Under the pieces are notes generated by a model. The model had not been told where the DNA came from. It ran no database searches and saw only the letters and a program-made list of their open reading frames with translations. This document shows positions 1-7,788 of a stretch of DNA of 64,000 bases, in pieces (within the stretch, counting starts at the first letter, position 1; the number at the start of each line of letters is the position of its first letter). The translations under genes and the position numbers were made by a program. Origin of the DNA: Streptomyces seoulensis (GTDB lineage Bacteria > Actinomycetota > Actinomycetes > Streptomycetales > Streptomycetaceae); assembly GCF_004328625.1 (NCBI RefSeq), contig NZ_CP032229.1, forward strand, positions 3,286,001 through 3,350,000, given 5' to 3'.

Positions 1-500
1 CGCCCCCCATCGGCACCCCGCACCCGGTGGTCTACGACGCGATAACGCCCCGCAACTGCATGCCCAGCCTGCACACCGCCTGGGCCACCGCGATCTTCAT
101 CCACTCCCGCCGGGCCCCGCGCTTCCTGCGCGTCGCGGGCACCTTCTGGCTGCTGGCCACCCTCACCGCGACGCTGGGGTTCGGCTACCACTACGGCATC
201 GACCTCGTCGCCGGCGTGGTGTTCACCCTCACCATCGAGACGACCCTGCGCGCCCTCGACCACGGCTGGAACCGCCTGGCCGTACAGCAGGTCGCCGGCG
301 GGACGGCGTTCTTCACCGCCCTGCTGCTCTCGGTCCGCTTCCTGCCCGTCCGGATGGCCCACCACCCCTGGGTGGCCGGCCCCCTCGTCCTCCTGGCGAC
401 GGCCGCGGTGATCTACGGCTACGTCCGCACCACGGCCCGCTGGGAGCCGAACCCCGTACCGCCGGCGCCCCGCGCGGAGCCGCAGCTCGAACCCGCGTGA
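1..500 (+). CDS. PAP2-superfamily phosphatase, 5' truncated
   Basis: The gene is cut by the window edge: the frame is open from base 3 and stops at 498-500, leaving about 165 C-terminal residues. Two PAP2 active-site blocks are visible: MPSLHTAW (bases 60-83), with the catalytic-type histidine, and GYHYGIDLVAG (bases 183-215), whose His and Asp match the last family block. The PSLH form resembles the Aur1-like branch of PAP2 enzymes. Several hydrophobic stretches around the blocks indicate a polytopic membrane enzyme acting on a lipid-linked phosphate. The tail is Pro/Ala/Glu-rich. The substrate cannot be inferred. The next gene is convergent. Confidence 0.8.
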   Translation, partial: PPIGTPHPVVYDAITPRNCMPSLHTAWATAIFIHSRRAPRFLRVAGTFWLLATLTATLGFGYHYGIDLVAGVVFTLTIETTLRALDHGWNRLAVQQVAGGTAFFTALLLSVRFLPVRMAHHPWVAGPLVLLATAAVIYGYVRTTARWEPNPVPPAPRAEPQLEPA

Positions 501-519
501 GGCGTGGACCCGATCGGGC

Positions 520-1080
520 TCAGTGGTCGTCGCGCACGCTCGTGGCGATGCCGTTCCTGATCACGACCTCCGCCGAGACACCCTTCTTCGCGGCCGTCTC
601 CAGCTGGGCCTCGGTGCACCTGGTGCCGCCGGCCGCGCCCGGGTCGCCGCAGATGTCGTCGTAGCCGGTGATCTCGGTGTCCTCGGCGACGAGGAACTCC
701 TGCTCGGCGCCCTTCTGGCCGCTGACCGTGTACTTGCCGGGGGCGAGGTAGGAGACGTTGCCGAACCAGGTGCCGTTGACGCCCTCGCCCTTGCCGATGC
801 CTTCGAGGGCGGTGTCGCGGGAGGGGGAGGGGGCGCCGCCATCGGTGCTCTGCCGTGAGGACTGCCGCTCGGGGCCGCCCGCGTCCGGGGCCTCGGAGGG
901 ACTGTCCGGGACCTGGGAGGGACTGGTGGCATCGGGGGACTTCGTGGCCGTCCCCGTGACGGACGTGGTGCTCGGGCCGGGGTCGGCGGCGGAGTCCGCG
1001 CCGCTCTGGCACGCCGTCATCAGCAGCCCGGCGGTGATCGCGACAGAGGCGACGACGGCCTTGCGCAGGTGGCGGTTCAT
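520..1080 (-). CDS. Secreted lipoprotein of unknown function
   Basis: This is a 186-residue protein with a lipoprotein signal peptide: a basic start, a hydrophobic core at about residues 8-21 and the lipobox MTAC, with Cys24 as the lipidation site. Residues 25-85 are Ser/Thr/Pro/Asp-rich and probably a flexible linker. The C-terminal 90 residues look globular and contain two cysteines (DICGDPG and TRCTEAQ) that could form a disulfide. The ATG at 1080 is preceded by GAAAGGAA about 9 nt upstream. I do not recognise a family. It is likely anchored on the outer face of the membrane. Confidence 0.75.
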   Translation of the reverse strand: MNRHLRKAVVASVAITAGLLMTACQSGADSAADPGPSTTSVTGTATKSPDATSPSQVPDSPSEAPDAGGPERQSSRQSTDGGAPSPSRDTALEGIGKGEGVNGTWFGNVSYLAPGKYTVSGQKGAEQEFLVAEDTEITGYDDICGDPGAAGGTRCTEAQLETAAKKGVSAEVVIRNGIATSVRDDH

Positions 1081-1122
1081 GGGGGGAGGTTCCTTTCGGA
1101 GTGGGAAGGGGCCGGGCTCTCC

Positions 1123-1881
1123 TCAGCGCGCCGGGAACCCGAACGAGTAGCCCTGCTGCTTGAGTTCGGGCAGTACGCGCCGCAGCGCCGCGACCGTCTG
1201 CGAGCGGTCGCCGCCCGCGTCGTGGAACAACAGCGTCGGCCCGTTGGGCAGTTCACGCTCGACCGTGGCCACGATGGCGTCCGTGCCCGGCCGTTCGAAG
1301 TCCTTGGTGTCGACGTTCCAGCCCAGCGGCCGCATCCCGCGCGAGGCGGCGAGCTTGCGGCTGGCGGGGGTGAAGGCGCCGCCGGGGGCGCGGTAGTACA
1401 TGGGCCGTACGCCCCCGGACGCCTCGGTGATCATGCGCTCGGCGTCGAGGATCTGCCGCGACTGGTAGGCCACGGGCTTCTTGTCCATCGCGGTGTCGTG
1501 CGACACCGTGTGGTCGCACAGCCGGTGCCCGGCCGCGACGACCTGCTTCACCAGTTCGGGGTGCGCCTGCGCCTGGGTGCCGACCATGCAGAACGTGGCC
1601 TTCACCCCGTACTCCTCGAGCACGGCCAGCACCTGGGGCGTCCAGGTGGGGTCGGGGCCGTCGTCGATGGTGATGTTGACCCCGCGCGCGCCCCGGTCCG
1701 AGGAGTGCGCGATGGTCACGTCGACCGGCTTCACACTGCTGGTCGCGTGCTTCGGCGCGGGCGCGCCCGCGGTGTCGGCCTGCGCGGTCCATATGGACGC
1801 CCCGACCGCGAGCATCGTCACCCCGAGCGCCGCCCCGACCACCTTGCCGTACCAGCCCCGCGTCCCGTTGTGCCGCGCCAT
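1123..1881 (-). CDS. Polysaccharide deacetylase (NodB homology), exported
   Basis: The protein has 252 residues from the ATG at 1881. The frame also allows a start at 1983, but the shorter form puts the basic/hydrophobic signal anchor (GKVVGAALGVTMLAVGASIW) near the N-terminus. NodB-type carbohydrate esterase motifs follow in order: TIDDGPDP (metal and catalytic Asp), HTVSHD (metal-binding histidines), the RAPGG block and LLFHD near the C-terminus. It should remove N-acetyl groups from a cell-wall or surface glycan outside the membrane. The exact glycan is not shown. The family call is secure; the start is moderately so. Confidence 0.88.
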   Translation of the reverse strand: MARHNGTRGWYGKVVGAALGVTMLAVGASIWTAQADTAGAPAPKHATSSVKPVDVTIAHSSDRGARGVNITIDDGPDPTWTPQVLAVLEEYGVKATFCMVGTQAQAHPELVKQVVAAGHRLCDHTVSHDTAMDKKPVAYQSRQILDAERMITEASGGVRPMYYRAPGGAFTPASRKLAASRGMRPLGWNVDTKDFERPGTDAIVATVERELPNGPTLLFHDAGGDRSQTVAALRRVLPELKQQGYSFGFPAR

Positions 1882-2010
1882 CGCCGCCCCCACTCTCGCC
1901 CACCCAACCCCGGCCGCGTCGCGACCACTTGTCAGGACGGAGGGCGGGAGCGGGGGGATGCGCGTGTTACCGATCACGGACAATTCCGGGGGAGTACAGG
2001 GACAACGTGC

Positions 2011-2529
2011 CTACCAGGTCAGGGCGTCCGCCGCGCTGTACTGCCAGTACGTCACGGCAGCCGCGCTGTTGAAGAACACCCCGCCGTTCGGCAGGTTCAG
2101 GGTCTTCTCCTTGCCGGTGCCGCCGGCGTTGCGGTCGGTGAAGAGGACACCGAGGGTCTTCGTGGTGGTGCCGCCCTCGCCGTCGGGGGAGTAGGTGGCG
2201 ATGCCGGCGTACGCGGACTCGCCCGGCTTGAGCGTGACCACGGCCTGCGGCTTGCTGTCCTCGACCCAGGCCAGTGGGGCCTGCGCGTCGGCGCCGGCGC
2301 GCAGGTCGGGGGCGTAGTAGGCGTTGCAGTTGGTGGTGCCGGTGTTGGTGGCCTTGAGCAGCAGGTGGTTGATGGGGCGGGACACCTCGGTGACGGTCAG
2401 CTTGGTGTTCGCGGTGGTGCAGCCGGCCGTGGTGACGGCACTGGCCGTACCGGCCTGGACGCCCACGAGGGCGAGCGCGGTGAGGGCCACCAGGGAGGAG
2501 GCGGTCGCGGTGCGGGTGGTGATGCGCAT
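2011..2529 (-). CDS. DUF4232-family secreted protein
   Basis: The ATG at 2529 gives 172 residues beginning with a Sec signal peptide (MRITTR, then a hydrophobic run ending TASA at about residue 32). The frame continues upstream to 2610, but that extension would bury the signal. The mature part is beta-rich and matches my memory of the DUF4232 family: an early CTTANTKL segment, a cysteine in the TNCNAYYAPD segment, and a conserved C-terminal GVFFN/TYWQ stretch. Function is unknown; relatives are extracytoplasmic in actinomycetes. About 240 nt separate it from the divergent regulator at 2769. Confidence 0.75.
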   Translation of the reverse strand: MRITTRTATASSLVALTALALVGVQAGTASAVTTAGCTTANTKLTVTEVSRPINHLLLKATNTGTTNCNAYYAPDLRAGADAQAPLAWVEDSKPQAVVTLKPGESAYAGIATYSPDGEGGTTTKTLGVLFTDRNAGGTGKEKTLNLPNGGVFFNSAAAVTYWQYSAADALTW

Positions 2530-2768
2530 GGGTGAGTTGCCCTGTCTGTAAGTGAGTTGAGCTTCCGCCCGTTCAACGCGCCCTGGGCACAGGGGAAGCT
2601 GGGCCAGCACGGTGACCGGTGGGGTGCCGTGCTTGGATGACCTCAGCCTGTGCCACCCCGCGTTCCGCCCGCCATTCCATCGGGATCTTCGGGATGCTGG
2701 GATGCCGGCACCGGCTCTGACCTGGTGAAACGCGTTCGGTATGGGATGCCGGACGGGATGGGGGACTG

Positions 2769-3860
2769 GTGGGGTCGGCTGAGGAGATCGCCGGGTTCGC
2801 GGCGCTGTTACGCGAGTTGAAGCAGCGGTCCGGGCTGAGTTACGAGGCGCTGGCGAAGCGCGCGCACATGAGTACCTCGACCCTGCACCGGTACTGCCGG
2901 GGGGACGGCGTACCGGCCGACTACGCGGTCGTCTCCCGCATGGCCCGGCTGTGCGGGGCGACGCCGGAGGAGATGGTGGAGCTGCACCGGCGGTGGGTGC
3001 TGGCGGACGCGGCGCGGGAGCGGGGACGGCGGGCGGCGGTCCCTCAGGAGCCGGCGCCGAAACCGGAGTCGGAGCCGGAACCCGAGCCGGAGCCTCAGCA
3101 GAGCGCCCCGTCTGTCCCCGCCGTCGTGGCGGAGCCGTCCCGCCGCAGGCACTGGCCCCTGATCGCGGCGGCCGTCGCCCTCGTCGTCACGGTGGCCACC
3201 GCGCTGACGCTCGACCGGGACGACGGCGGCACCCCGGACCCCGGCACCACCGGCCGGGCCGTCGCCGCCCCCCTCACCGTGAGCACCCGCACCTACGGCT
3301 GGGACGACCCCCAGTGCGAGGGGAAGTACCTCGTCGACCGGCCGCCCGCCGAGGTCGCCCCGCCGGTGATGGGGCAGGACGTGCCGGGCTGGGTGGCGGC
3401 GCACCGGGCCGTCGCGGCCGACCGGCAGCGCGTGGCGCTGACCGTCCAGGGCACCGGCGACGAGGCCGTGGTCATCGAGTCCATGCACGTCGGCGTGGCC
3501 GGCTCCGGACAGCCGCCCGCCTGGAACGCGTACCTCGGCTCCTCGGGCTGCGGTGGAGGCGTGGAGACGAGGTCCTTCGACACCGACCTCGACGCCCCCC
3601 ACCCCGTACTGACCCCCAAGGCCGGCCAGCGCGGCTTCCCCTACAAGGTCAGCCGCACCGACCCCGAGGTCCTCTACCTCACCGCCCGCGCCGACACCCA
3701 CGACGTCCACTGGTACGTCGACCTCCAGTGGGACAGCGCCGGCCGCCAGGGCACCATCCGCATCAACGACCACGGCAAGCCGTTCCGCACGAGCGGGAGC
3801 CGGGGGCGGCCGGTGTACGAGTTCCTGGTGGGCGGGACGCACTGGTATCGGGACGCGTGA
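2769..3860 (+). CDS. XRE-type helix-turn-helix protein with transmembrane anchor
   Basis: This 363-residue protein starts at GTG 2769. Residues 1-65 form an XRE-like helix-turn-helix (LKQRSGLSYEALAKRAHM, then STSTLHRYCRG). A Pro/Glu-rich linker (residues about 95-115, a run of PEPEPE) leads to one membrane span (WPLIAAAVALVVTVATAL) near residues 124-142. The remaining 210 residues would lie outside the cell and include a few cysteines. This layout, a cytoplasmic DNA-binding domain joined through a membrane span to an extracellular sensor-like domain, is common in Streptomyces. Ligand and target are unknown. The gene converges on 3933-5372. Confidence 0.8.
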   Translation: MGSAEEIAGFAALLRELKQRSGLSYEALAKRAHMSTSTLHRYCRGDGVPADYAVVSRMARLCGATPEEMVELHRRWVLADAARERGRRAAVPQEPAPKPESEPEPEPEPQQSAPSVPAVVAEPSRRRHWPLIAAAVALVVTVATALTLDRDDGGTPDPGTTGRAVAAPLTVSTRTYGWDDPQCEGKYLVDRPPAEVAPPVMGQDVPGWVAAHRAVAADRQRVALTVQGTGDEAVVIESMHVGVAGSGQPPAWNAYLGSSGCGGGVETRSFDTDLDAPHPVLTPKAGQRGFPYKVSRTDPEVLYLTARADTHDVHWYVDLQWDSAGRQGTIRINDHGKPFRTSGSRGRPVYEFLVGGTHWYRDA

Positions 3861-3879
3861 GGTCCGCCCCGGACGACGA

Positions 3880-3910
3880 AGAGGGCCCCGGCCGGTGACC
3901 GGGGCCCTCT
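3880..3910. terminator. Bidirectional hairpin terminator
   Basis: The arms AGAGGGCCCCGG and CCGGGGCCCTCT are perfect complements around a 7-nt loop. The hairpin lies between two convergent stop codons. There is no long T tract, as is usual in Streptomyces. Confidence 0.75.
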
Positions 3911-3932
3911 CACGCTCAAGGGTGCTGAGCGC

Positions 3933-5372
3933 TCACTCCGACCGCTGGGCCGGCACGGTGATGGCCCGCGTCTCGCTGTACGGCGAGTAGTTCCCGGCCG
4001 CGTCGTAGGAACGTGCCCGGTACTCGTAGGTGCGCCCGTCGGCCGGCAGCGGCTCGCAGACGGTGGCCTCGGCCGTGTAGGGACGCGGGTCGTAACCCTG
4101 ATGCAGGACGGGCGCCCAGGTGCCCGCCGTCGCCTCGCGGCGCTCGATCTCGAAGCCGGTGAAGTCGCGGATCGGGGCCGGCGTGGAGTCCGAGGCGGTG
4201 GCCCGGACGCCGCCCGCGCAGGTGCCCAGGGCCAGGTCGGGGGCGCGCTCGGGGGCGATGCCGTCGGGGATTCCCAGCCACAGCTCGTTGGTGGCCGTGG
4301 CGTCGAGCCACTTCGCGCTGTACGTGGTGGTGCCGCCGTCGTTGGTGACCAGGACGCGGTAGTGACGCCACTCGCCGTCGGGGGTGACGGGGCCGGTGGT
4401 CCAGGTGGAGCGCGTGGTGGTGCCGAGCGGGACCCATTCGTAGGAGCCGTCCACCAGGTCGTTGCTCAGGACCGTGTAGTGGTGGAACTGCGGTTCCGTG
4501 TTCTGCGGCCACTTCAGGGTGACCTTGCCGGTCGTCCTGTCGTACGTACCTGTGAGGGACGGCACGATCGGCAGTGGCCGGACGACGGTGTCGGTGCTGC
4601 CCGACGAGGTGTTGCCCGCCTTGTCCTTCGCGCGGACCTCGTAGAAGTACGGCGTACGGTCGTCGGGGTTCACCAGGGGGTCGGTGTAGCTGTGTGCACT
4701 GGTCGTGGTCACCCGCGTCCAGGTGCCCGAGCCCTCGGGGCGCCGGTAGAGGGAGTAACTCGCCAGATCCATCTCCTTGTTGGCGGACCAGGAGACGGTC
4801 GTCCTGCGGGTGGTGGTGTCGTAGGCGGTCTTGACGCCGGTGGGGGCGAGTGGCCTGGTCTTGTCGTACTGGGCCGAAGTGCGTGGCGTGTAGCTGTACT
4901 TGACCTTCGCGGCGCCGCTCCAGTTCACGCTGTCGACGCGGAGGGTGTGGCTGCCGGACGGGACGGTCAGGTTGACGCTCTTGGACCGCGCCTTGTCCCC
5001 CGTACCCGACCACAGGTCGATCTTCCGCACGCCGTCCAGGTACACCCGCACGCCGTCGGTGGCGGACACCGCGAACGTGAACGGGCCACCGGAGCCGAAG
5101 TCCCGCTTCACCGACCAGCGCACACCGAAGTTGTCCGCCGGCACCCCGGCCAGCGGCCTGCCGGACCAGCTCTGGTCGACGGCGCTGTCACAGTCGCTCT
5201 TCACCGGCGAGCCCGAGAACGAGGTGTTCTTGTAGAACGCCCGCGTGTACACATTCGCCGGACAACTCACCCCCGCAGCCACCGCCTCCGGCGCGACCAC
5301 CACCGGGCCACCCAGCACAACGGCCGCCATCACCCCACCACTCACACCGACCACAAACTTCTTCTGACGCAC
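3933..5372 (-). CDS. Secreted PA14 / fibronectin type III protein
   Basis: This 479-residue protein has a signal peptide ending near EAVAAG (residue 33). A PA14-type carbohydrate-binding module follows (about 36-165), with the characteristic SGRPLAGVPADNFGVRW, DGVRVYLDGV and LRVDSVNW segments. Then come about three fibronectin type III-like beta domains (around 170-270, 275-365 and 375-475), the first with VSWSANKEMDLASYSLYRR. No catalytic domain is visible, so it probably binds sugars or the cell wall. The ATG has GAAAGG about 7 nt upstream. Confidence 0.8.
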   Translation of the reverse strand: MRQKKFVVGVSGGVMAAVVLGGPVVVAPEAVAAGVSCPANVYTRAFYKNTSFSGSPVKSDCDSAVDQSWSGRPLAGVPADNFGVRWSVKRDFGSGGPFTFAVSATDGVRVYLDGVRKIDLWSGTGDKARSKSVNLTVPSGSHTLRVDSVNWSGAAKVKYSYTPRTSAQYDKTRPLAPTGVKTAYDTTTRRTTVSWSANKEMDLASYSLYRRPEGSGTWTRVTTTSAHSYTDPLVNPDDRTPYFYEVRAKDKAGNTSSGSTDTVVRPLPIVPSLTGTYDRTTGKVTLKWPQNTEPQFHHYTVLSNDLVDGSYEWVPLGTTTRSTWTTGPVTPDGEWRHYRVLVTNDGGTTTYSAKWLDATATNELWLGIPDGIAPERAPDLALGTCAGGVRATASDSTPAPIRDFTGFEIERREATAGTWAPVLHQGYDPRPYTAEATVCEPLPADGRTYEYRARSYDAAGNYSPYSETRAITVPAQRSE

Positions 5373-5496
5373 GGCGGCCTTTCACACAGCACTGAACAGG
5401 ACGTACGGCGTGAAGACCTGCGAGCGGGGTGGAAGGTTGCACGGGCGTTCGAGCGCGTGGGCGGGTGGCGAGCGCGGTCGGCGTTAGCGCGCGGCG

Positions 5497-5691
5497 GTGA
5501 TCAGCAACGAGGGAGTGCGCCTGGGCGCGGAGGCCGCACGTCGCCTGGCGCGGTCAGGTCTTTACGAGTTCGAGCCGGGGCCCACACTCGCCGAGTTCAC
5601 CCGGATCGAGCGTGAGTATGGCTTCGAGTTCGCGGTCGACGAGAACTGGAGCCCCCGAGCGACGGCCCCTTTCTGGCGGGACCTTCTCTGA
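5497..5691 (+). pseudogene. Probable 5' remnant of an SMI1/KNR4-like gene
   Basis: A 64-codon frame opens at GTG 5497. Its core (PTLAEFTRIEREYGFEF) resembles the N-terminal motif of Streptomyces SMI1/KNR4-like proteins, often immunity or regulatory proteins of about 150-200 residues. After the FEF motif the sequence diverges and ends within 20 codons, so most of the expected domain is missing. It may be a decayed fragment or a short unrelated protein. The family link is from memory of the motif only. Confidence 0.4.
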
Positions 5692-5706
5692 GGAGCCTCG
5701 GACACC

Positions 5707-5733
5707 AAAAAGACCCAGGTCGGATGACCTGGG
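5707..5733 (-). terminator. Terminator of the tRNA-Gly gene
   Basis: Read on the minus strand, CCCAGGTC and GACCTGGG form an 8-bp stem around ATCC, followed by TCTTTTT. It lies 14 nt downstream of the tRNA 3' end and is a classical intrinsic terminator. Confidence 0.85.
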
Positions 5734-5746
5734 CCCTTCTTCGAAG

Positions 5747-5817
5747 AGCGGGTGACGAGAATCGAACTCGCGCTCTCAGCTTGGGAAGCTGATGTTCTAC
5801 CATTAAACTACACCCGC
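5747..5817 (-). tRNA. tRNA-Gly (anticodon CCC)
   Basis: The minus strand folds as a 71-nt tRNA: a 7-bp acceptor stem GCGGGTG/CACCCGC with discriminator T, a short D-arm with AATGGTAGA, a T-arm with GTTCGATTC, and the anticodon stem TCAGC/GCTGA closing the loop TTCCCAA. The universal T33 precedes CCC, so it reads GGG glycine codons. CCA is not encoded. It appears to be a single tRNA gene with its own terminator. Confidence 0.95.
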
Positions 5818-6035
5818 GCAATACGGACATATCGACTGGACTGCAGTCGGCGTCCGAGCGCTCGCTCACTGTACCTCATGGGTGGGTCGGGGTGGGGTGG
5901 AGCGGGGCGTACGGTGGGGGCCGCGGGGCCCCGGAGTGCCGCCTGGATCAGGTTCCGGTTCGTCCCGTAATGTGGCATTCGGCGTCGGGGGAGCGAGCCC
6001 GACGCGGCTCCTGGGGAAGGGACTTGAGGGACTTG

Positions 6036-6194
6036 ATGGAACGCACCGTCGTCCGCTGCGCGGACGGGCACGTCTTCAGCGCCGCTACGTTCCCGATGCA
6101 GCAGGCCGAGCGCCTCGGCCCCGGCCGGCTCGTCCGGTGCCCCCGCTGCGCGCGGCTGCGCAGCGCGGTGCCGGTCACGCTGCAGAAGCGGTAG
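6036..6194 (+). CDS. Small Cys-containing protein upstream of dcd
   Basis: This is a 52-residue protein starting at ATG 6036, with GAGGG 5 nt upstream. An in-frame extension further upstream exists, but its composition is poor. The sequence has CADGH near the N-terminus and CPRC near the C-terminus, a spacing suggesting a small zinc-ribbon-like fold, and it is basic at the end. It lies 94 nt before dcd on the same strand. I recall similar short proteins beside dcd in other Streptomyces, but no function is known. Confidence 0.65.
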   Translation: MERTVVRCADGHVFSAATFPMQQAERLGPGRLVRCPRCARLRSAVPVTLQKR

Positions 6195-6288
6195 ACACAC
6201 ACCCGCAGACACATACGCACACGCACCACCAGGGGCGCGGGCCCGTCGCGATTGTCGGCGGTCCGTGCCCCTTGCGTATCCTCGGGAC

Positions 6289-6864
6289 GTGCTTCTCTCA
6301 GACAAGGACATCCGGGCCGAGATCGACGCCGGGCGGGTCCGGATCGATCCCTTCGAAGAATCCATGGTTCAGCCCTCGAGCATCGACGTACGGCTGGACC
6401 GTTACTTCCGGGTGTTCGAGAACCACCGGTACCCCCACATCGACCCCTCCGTGGAGCAGCCGGACCTCACCCGGCTGGTGGAGCCCGAGGGCGACGAGCC
6501 GTTCATCCTGCACCCCGGTGAGTTCGTGCTGGCGAGCACGTACGAGGTCATCACGCTTCCCGACGACCTCGCCTCCCGTCTGGAGGGCAAGAGCTCGCTG
6601 GGCCGGCTCGGCCTGGTCACCCACTCCACCGCCGGCTTCATCGACCCCGGCTTCAGCGGCCACGTCACCCTGGAGCTGTCCAACCTCGCCACCCTGCCGA
6701 TCAAGCTCTGGCCCGGTATGAAGATCGGCCAGCTCTGCATGTTCCGGCTGTCCTCCCCCGCCGAGCACCCCTACGGCAGCGAGCGCTACGGCTCCCGCTA
6801 CCAGGGCCAGCGCGGCCCGACCGCCTCGCGGTCCTTCCTGAACTTCCACCGGACCCAGGTATGA
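6289..6864 (+). CDS. dcd: dCTP deaminase
   Basis: This 191-residue protein starts at GTG 6289. The frame extends to 6265, but [13 protein letters not shown] is the normal family N-terminus. It deaminates dCTP to dUTP for thymidylate synthesis in the cytoplasm. The signature block [20 protein letters not shown] and the following [14 protein letters not shown] carry the active-site Ser, Arg and Glu. The HSTAGFID version matches actinobacterial enzymes, some of which also hydrolyse dUTP to dUMP; whether this one does is inference. It is followed 13 nt later by a phosphoribosyltransferase gene. Confidence 0.95.
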   Translation: MLLSDKDIRAEIDAGRVRIDPFEESMVQPSSIDVRLDRYFRVFENHRYPHIDPSVEQPDLTRLVEPEGDEPFILHPGEFVLASTYEVITLPDDLASRLEGKSSLGRLGLVTHSTAGFIDPGFSGHVTLELSNLATLPIKLWPGMKIGQLCMFRLSSPAEHPYGSERYGSRYQGQRGPTASRSFLNFHRTQV

Positions 6865-6877
6865 GGGCGACGACGAT

Positions 6878-7387
6878 ATGAGCGACGTGCGGGAGAACCT
6901 GACCTACGAGCGCTTCGGCACGGCCGTCCGTGAGCTGGCGCAGACCATCGCGGACGACGGCTTCGAGCCCGACATCGTGCTGAGCATCGCGCGCGGCGGC
7001 GTCTTCGTGGCCGGCGGCCTGGCCTACGCCCTGGACTGCAAGAACATCCACCTGGTGAACGTGGAGTTCTACACCGGCGTCGGCACCACGCTCGACATGC
7101 CGGTGATGCTGGCGCCCGTCCCGGACCGCATCGACTTCTCCGACAAGAAGGTGCTCATCACCGACGACGTCGCCGACACCGGCAAGACGCTCAAGCTGGT
7201 GCGCGACTTCTGCCTCGACACGGTCGCCGAGGTGCGTTCCGCCGTCATCTACGAGAAGTCCCACTCCCTGGTGAAGTGCGAGTACGTCTGGAAGCGCACC
7301 GAGGACTGGATCAACTTCCCGTGGTCCGTTCTGCCGCCCTGCCGCAAGGCGGGCACTCCGGTCACGCCCTCGAAGGACGCCCTGTAG
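6878..7387 (+). CDS. Type I phosphoribosyltransferase-family protein
   Basis: This 169-residue protein starts at ATG 6878, 13 nt after the dcd stop, so probably in the same transcript. The PRPP-binding motif of type I phosphoribosyltransferases is clear (VLITDDVADTGKTL, residues about 88-101), with an N-terminal SIARGGVFVAGGLAYAL PPi-loop segment. It resembles the hypoxanthine/xanthine-type branch, which fits nucleotide salvage beside dcd, but the hood that sets base specificity is not diagnostic. It could also be a regulatory member. Cytoplasmic. Confidence 0.85.
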   Translation: MSDVRENLTYERFGTAVRELAQTIADDGFEPDIVLSIARGGVFVAGGLAYALDCKNIHLVNVEFYTGVGTTLDMPVMLAPVPDRIDFSDKKVLITDDVADTGKTLKLVRDFCLDTVAEVRSAVIYEKSHSLVKCEYVWKRTEDWINFPWSVLPPCRKAGTPVTPSKDAL

Positions 7388-7430
7388 GACCGTCGCCGCA
7401 AGCCCCGTAGGCCCGCATGCCCGCACAGCG

Positions 7431-7778
7431 TCAGGTGCCGCCCGGACGAATGTCGTCCAAGCGGTCGACGAGCACCACGGACGCCGGATGTGCGGGCCTG
7501 GGGACCTGGATGAGGATGGGCACGTAGACCACGTCGCCATGCCTGTACTCGGCCTTCCACGAATGCCGATAGCACACGATCTCCTGCGGAGCACCGCGCG
7601 TCGCGTAGCACTGGGGCACCGACTCCGTGAACGCGGCCGGCGAGTTCTCCCACCGGGTGCCCGACTCGCTCGCCGCCGCACCTGACGCACCCCAGGCACC
7701 GAGTGAGACGCAGCAGACGCAGAAAGCCGCGGCCACCGCACCGGCATTCCGGCTCGCTGCTCTCTTGGTACTCATCAC
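7431..7778 (-). CDS. Small secreted protein with two cysteines
   Basis: This 115-residue protein has starts at 7778 and 7775 (two consecutive ATGs). A Sec signal peptide is evident (basic SRNAG, then AVAAAFCVCCVSLGAWGASGA, cleaved near AAA-SES). The mature ~80 residues include PQCYATRG and IVCYRHSW, likely one disulfide, and a Val-rich C-terminus. No family is recognised. It starts only 10 nt after the stop of the large LuxR-type regulator on the same strand, suggesting one operon. Confidence 0.7.
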   Translation of the reverse strand: MMSTKRAASRNAGAVAAAFCVCCVSLGAWGASGAAASESGTRWENSPAAFTESVPQCYATRGAPQEIVCYRHSWKAEYRHGDVVYVPILIQVPRPAHPASVVLVDRLDDIRPGGT

Positions 7779-7788
7779 AGAACCCCTG

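Noticed and set aside
5747..5817. tRNA-Gly with anticodon TCC
   Set aside because: With the universal T33 in place the anticodon triplet is CCC, not TCC.
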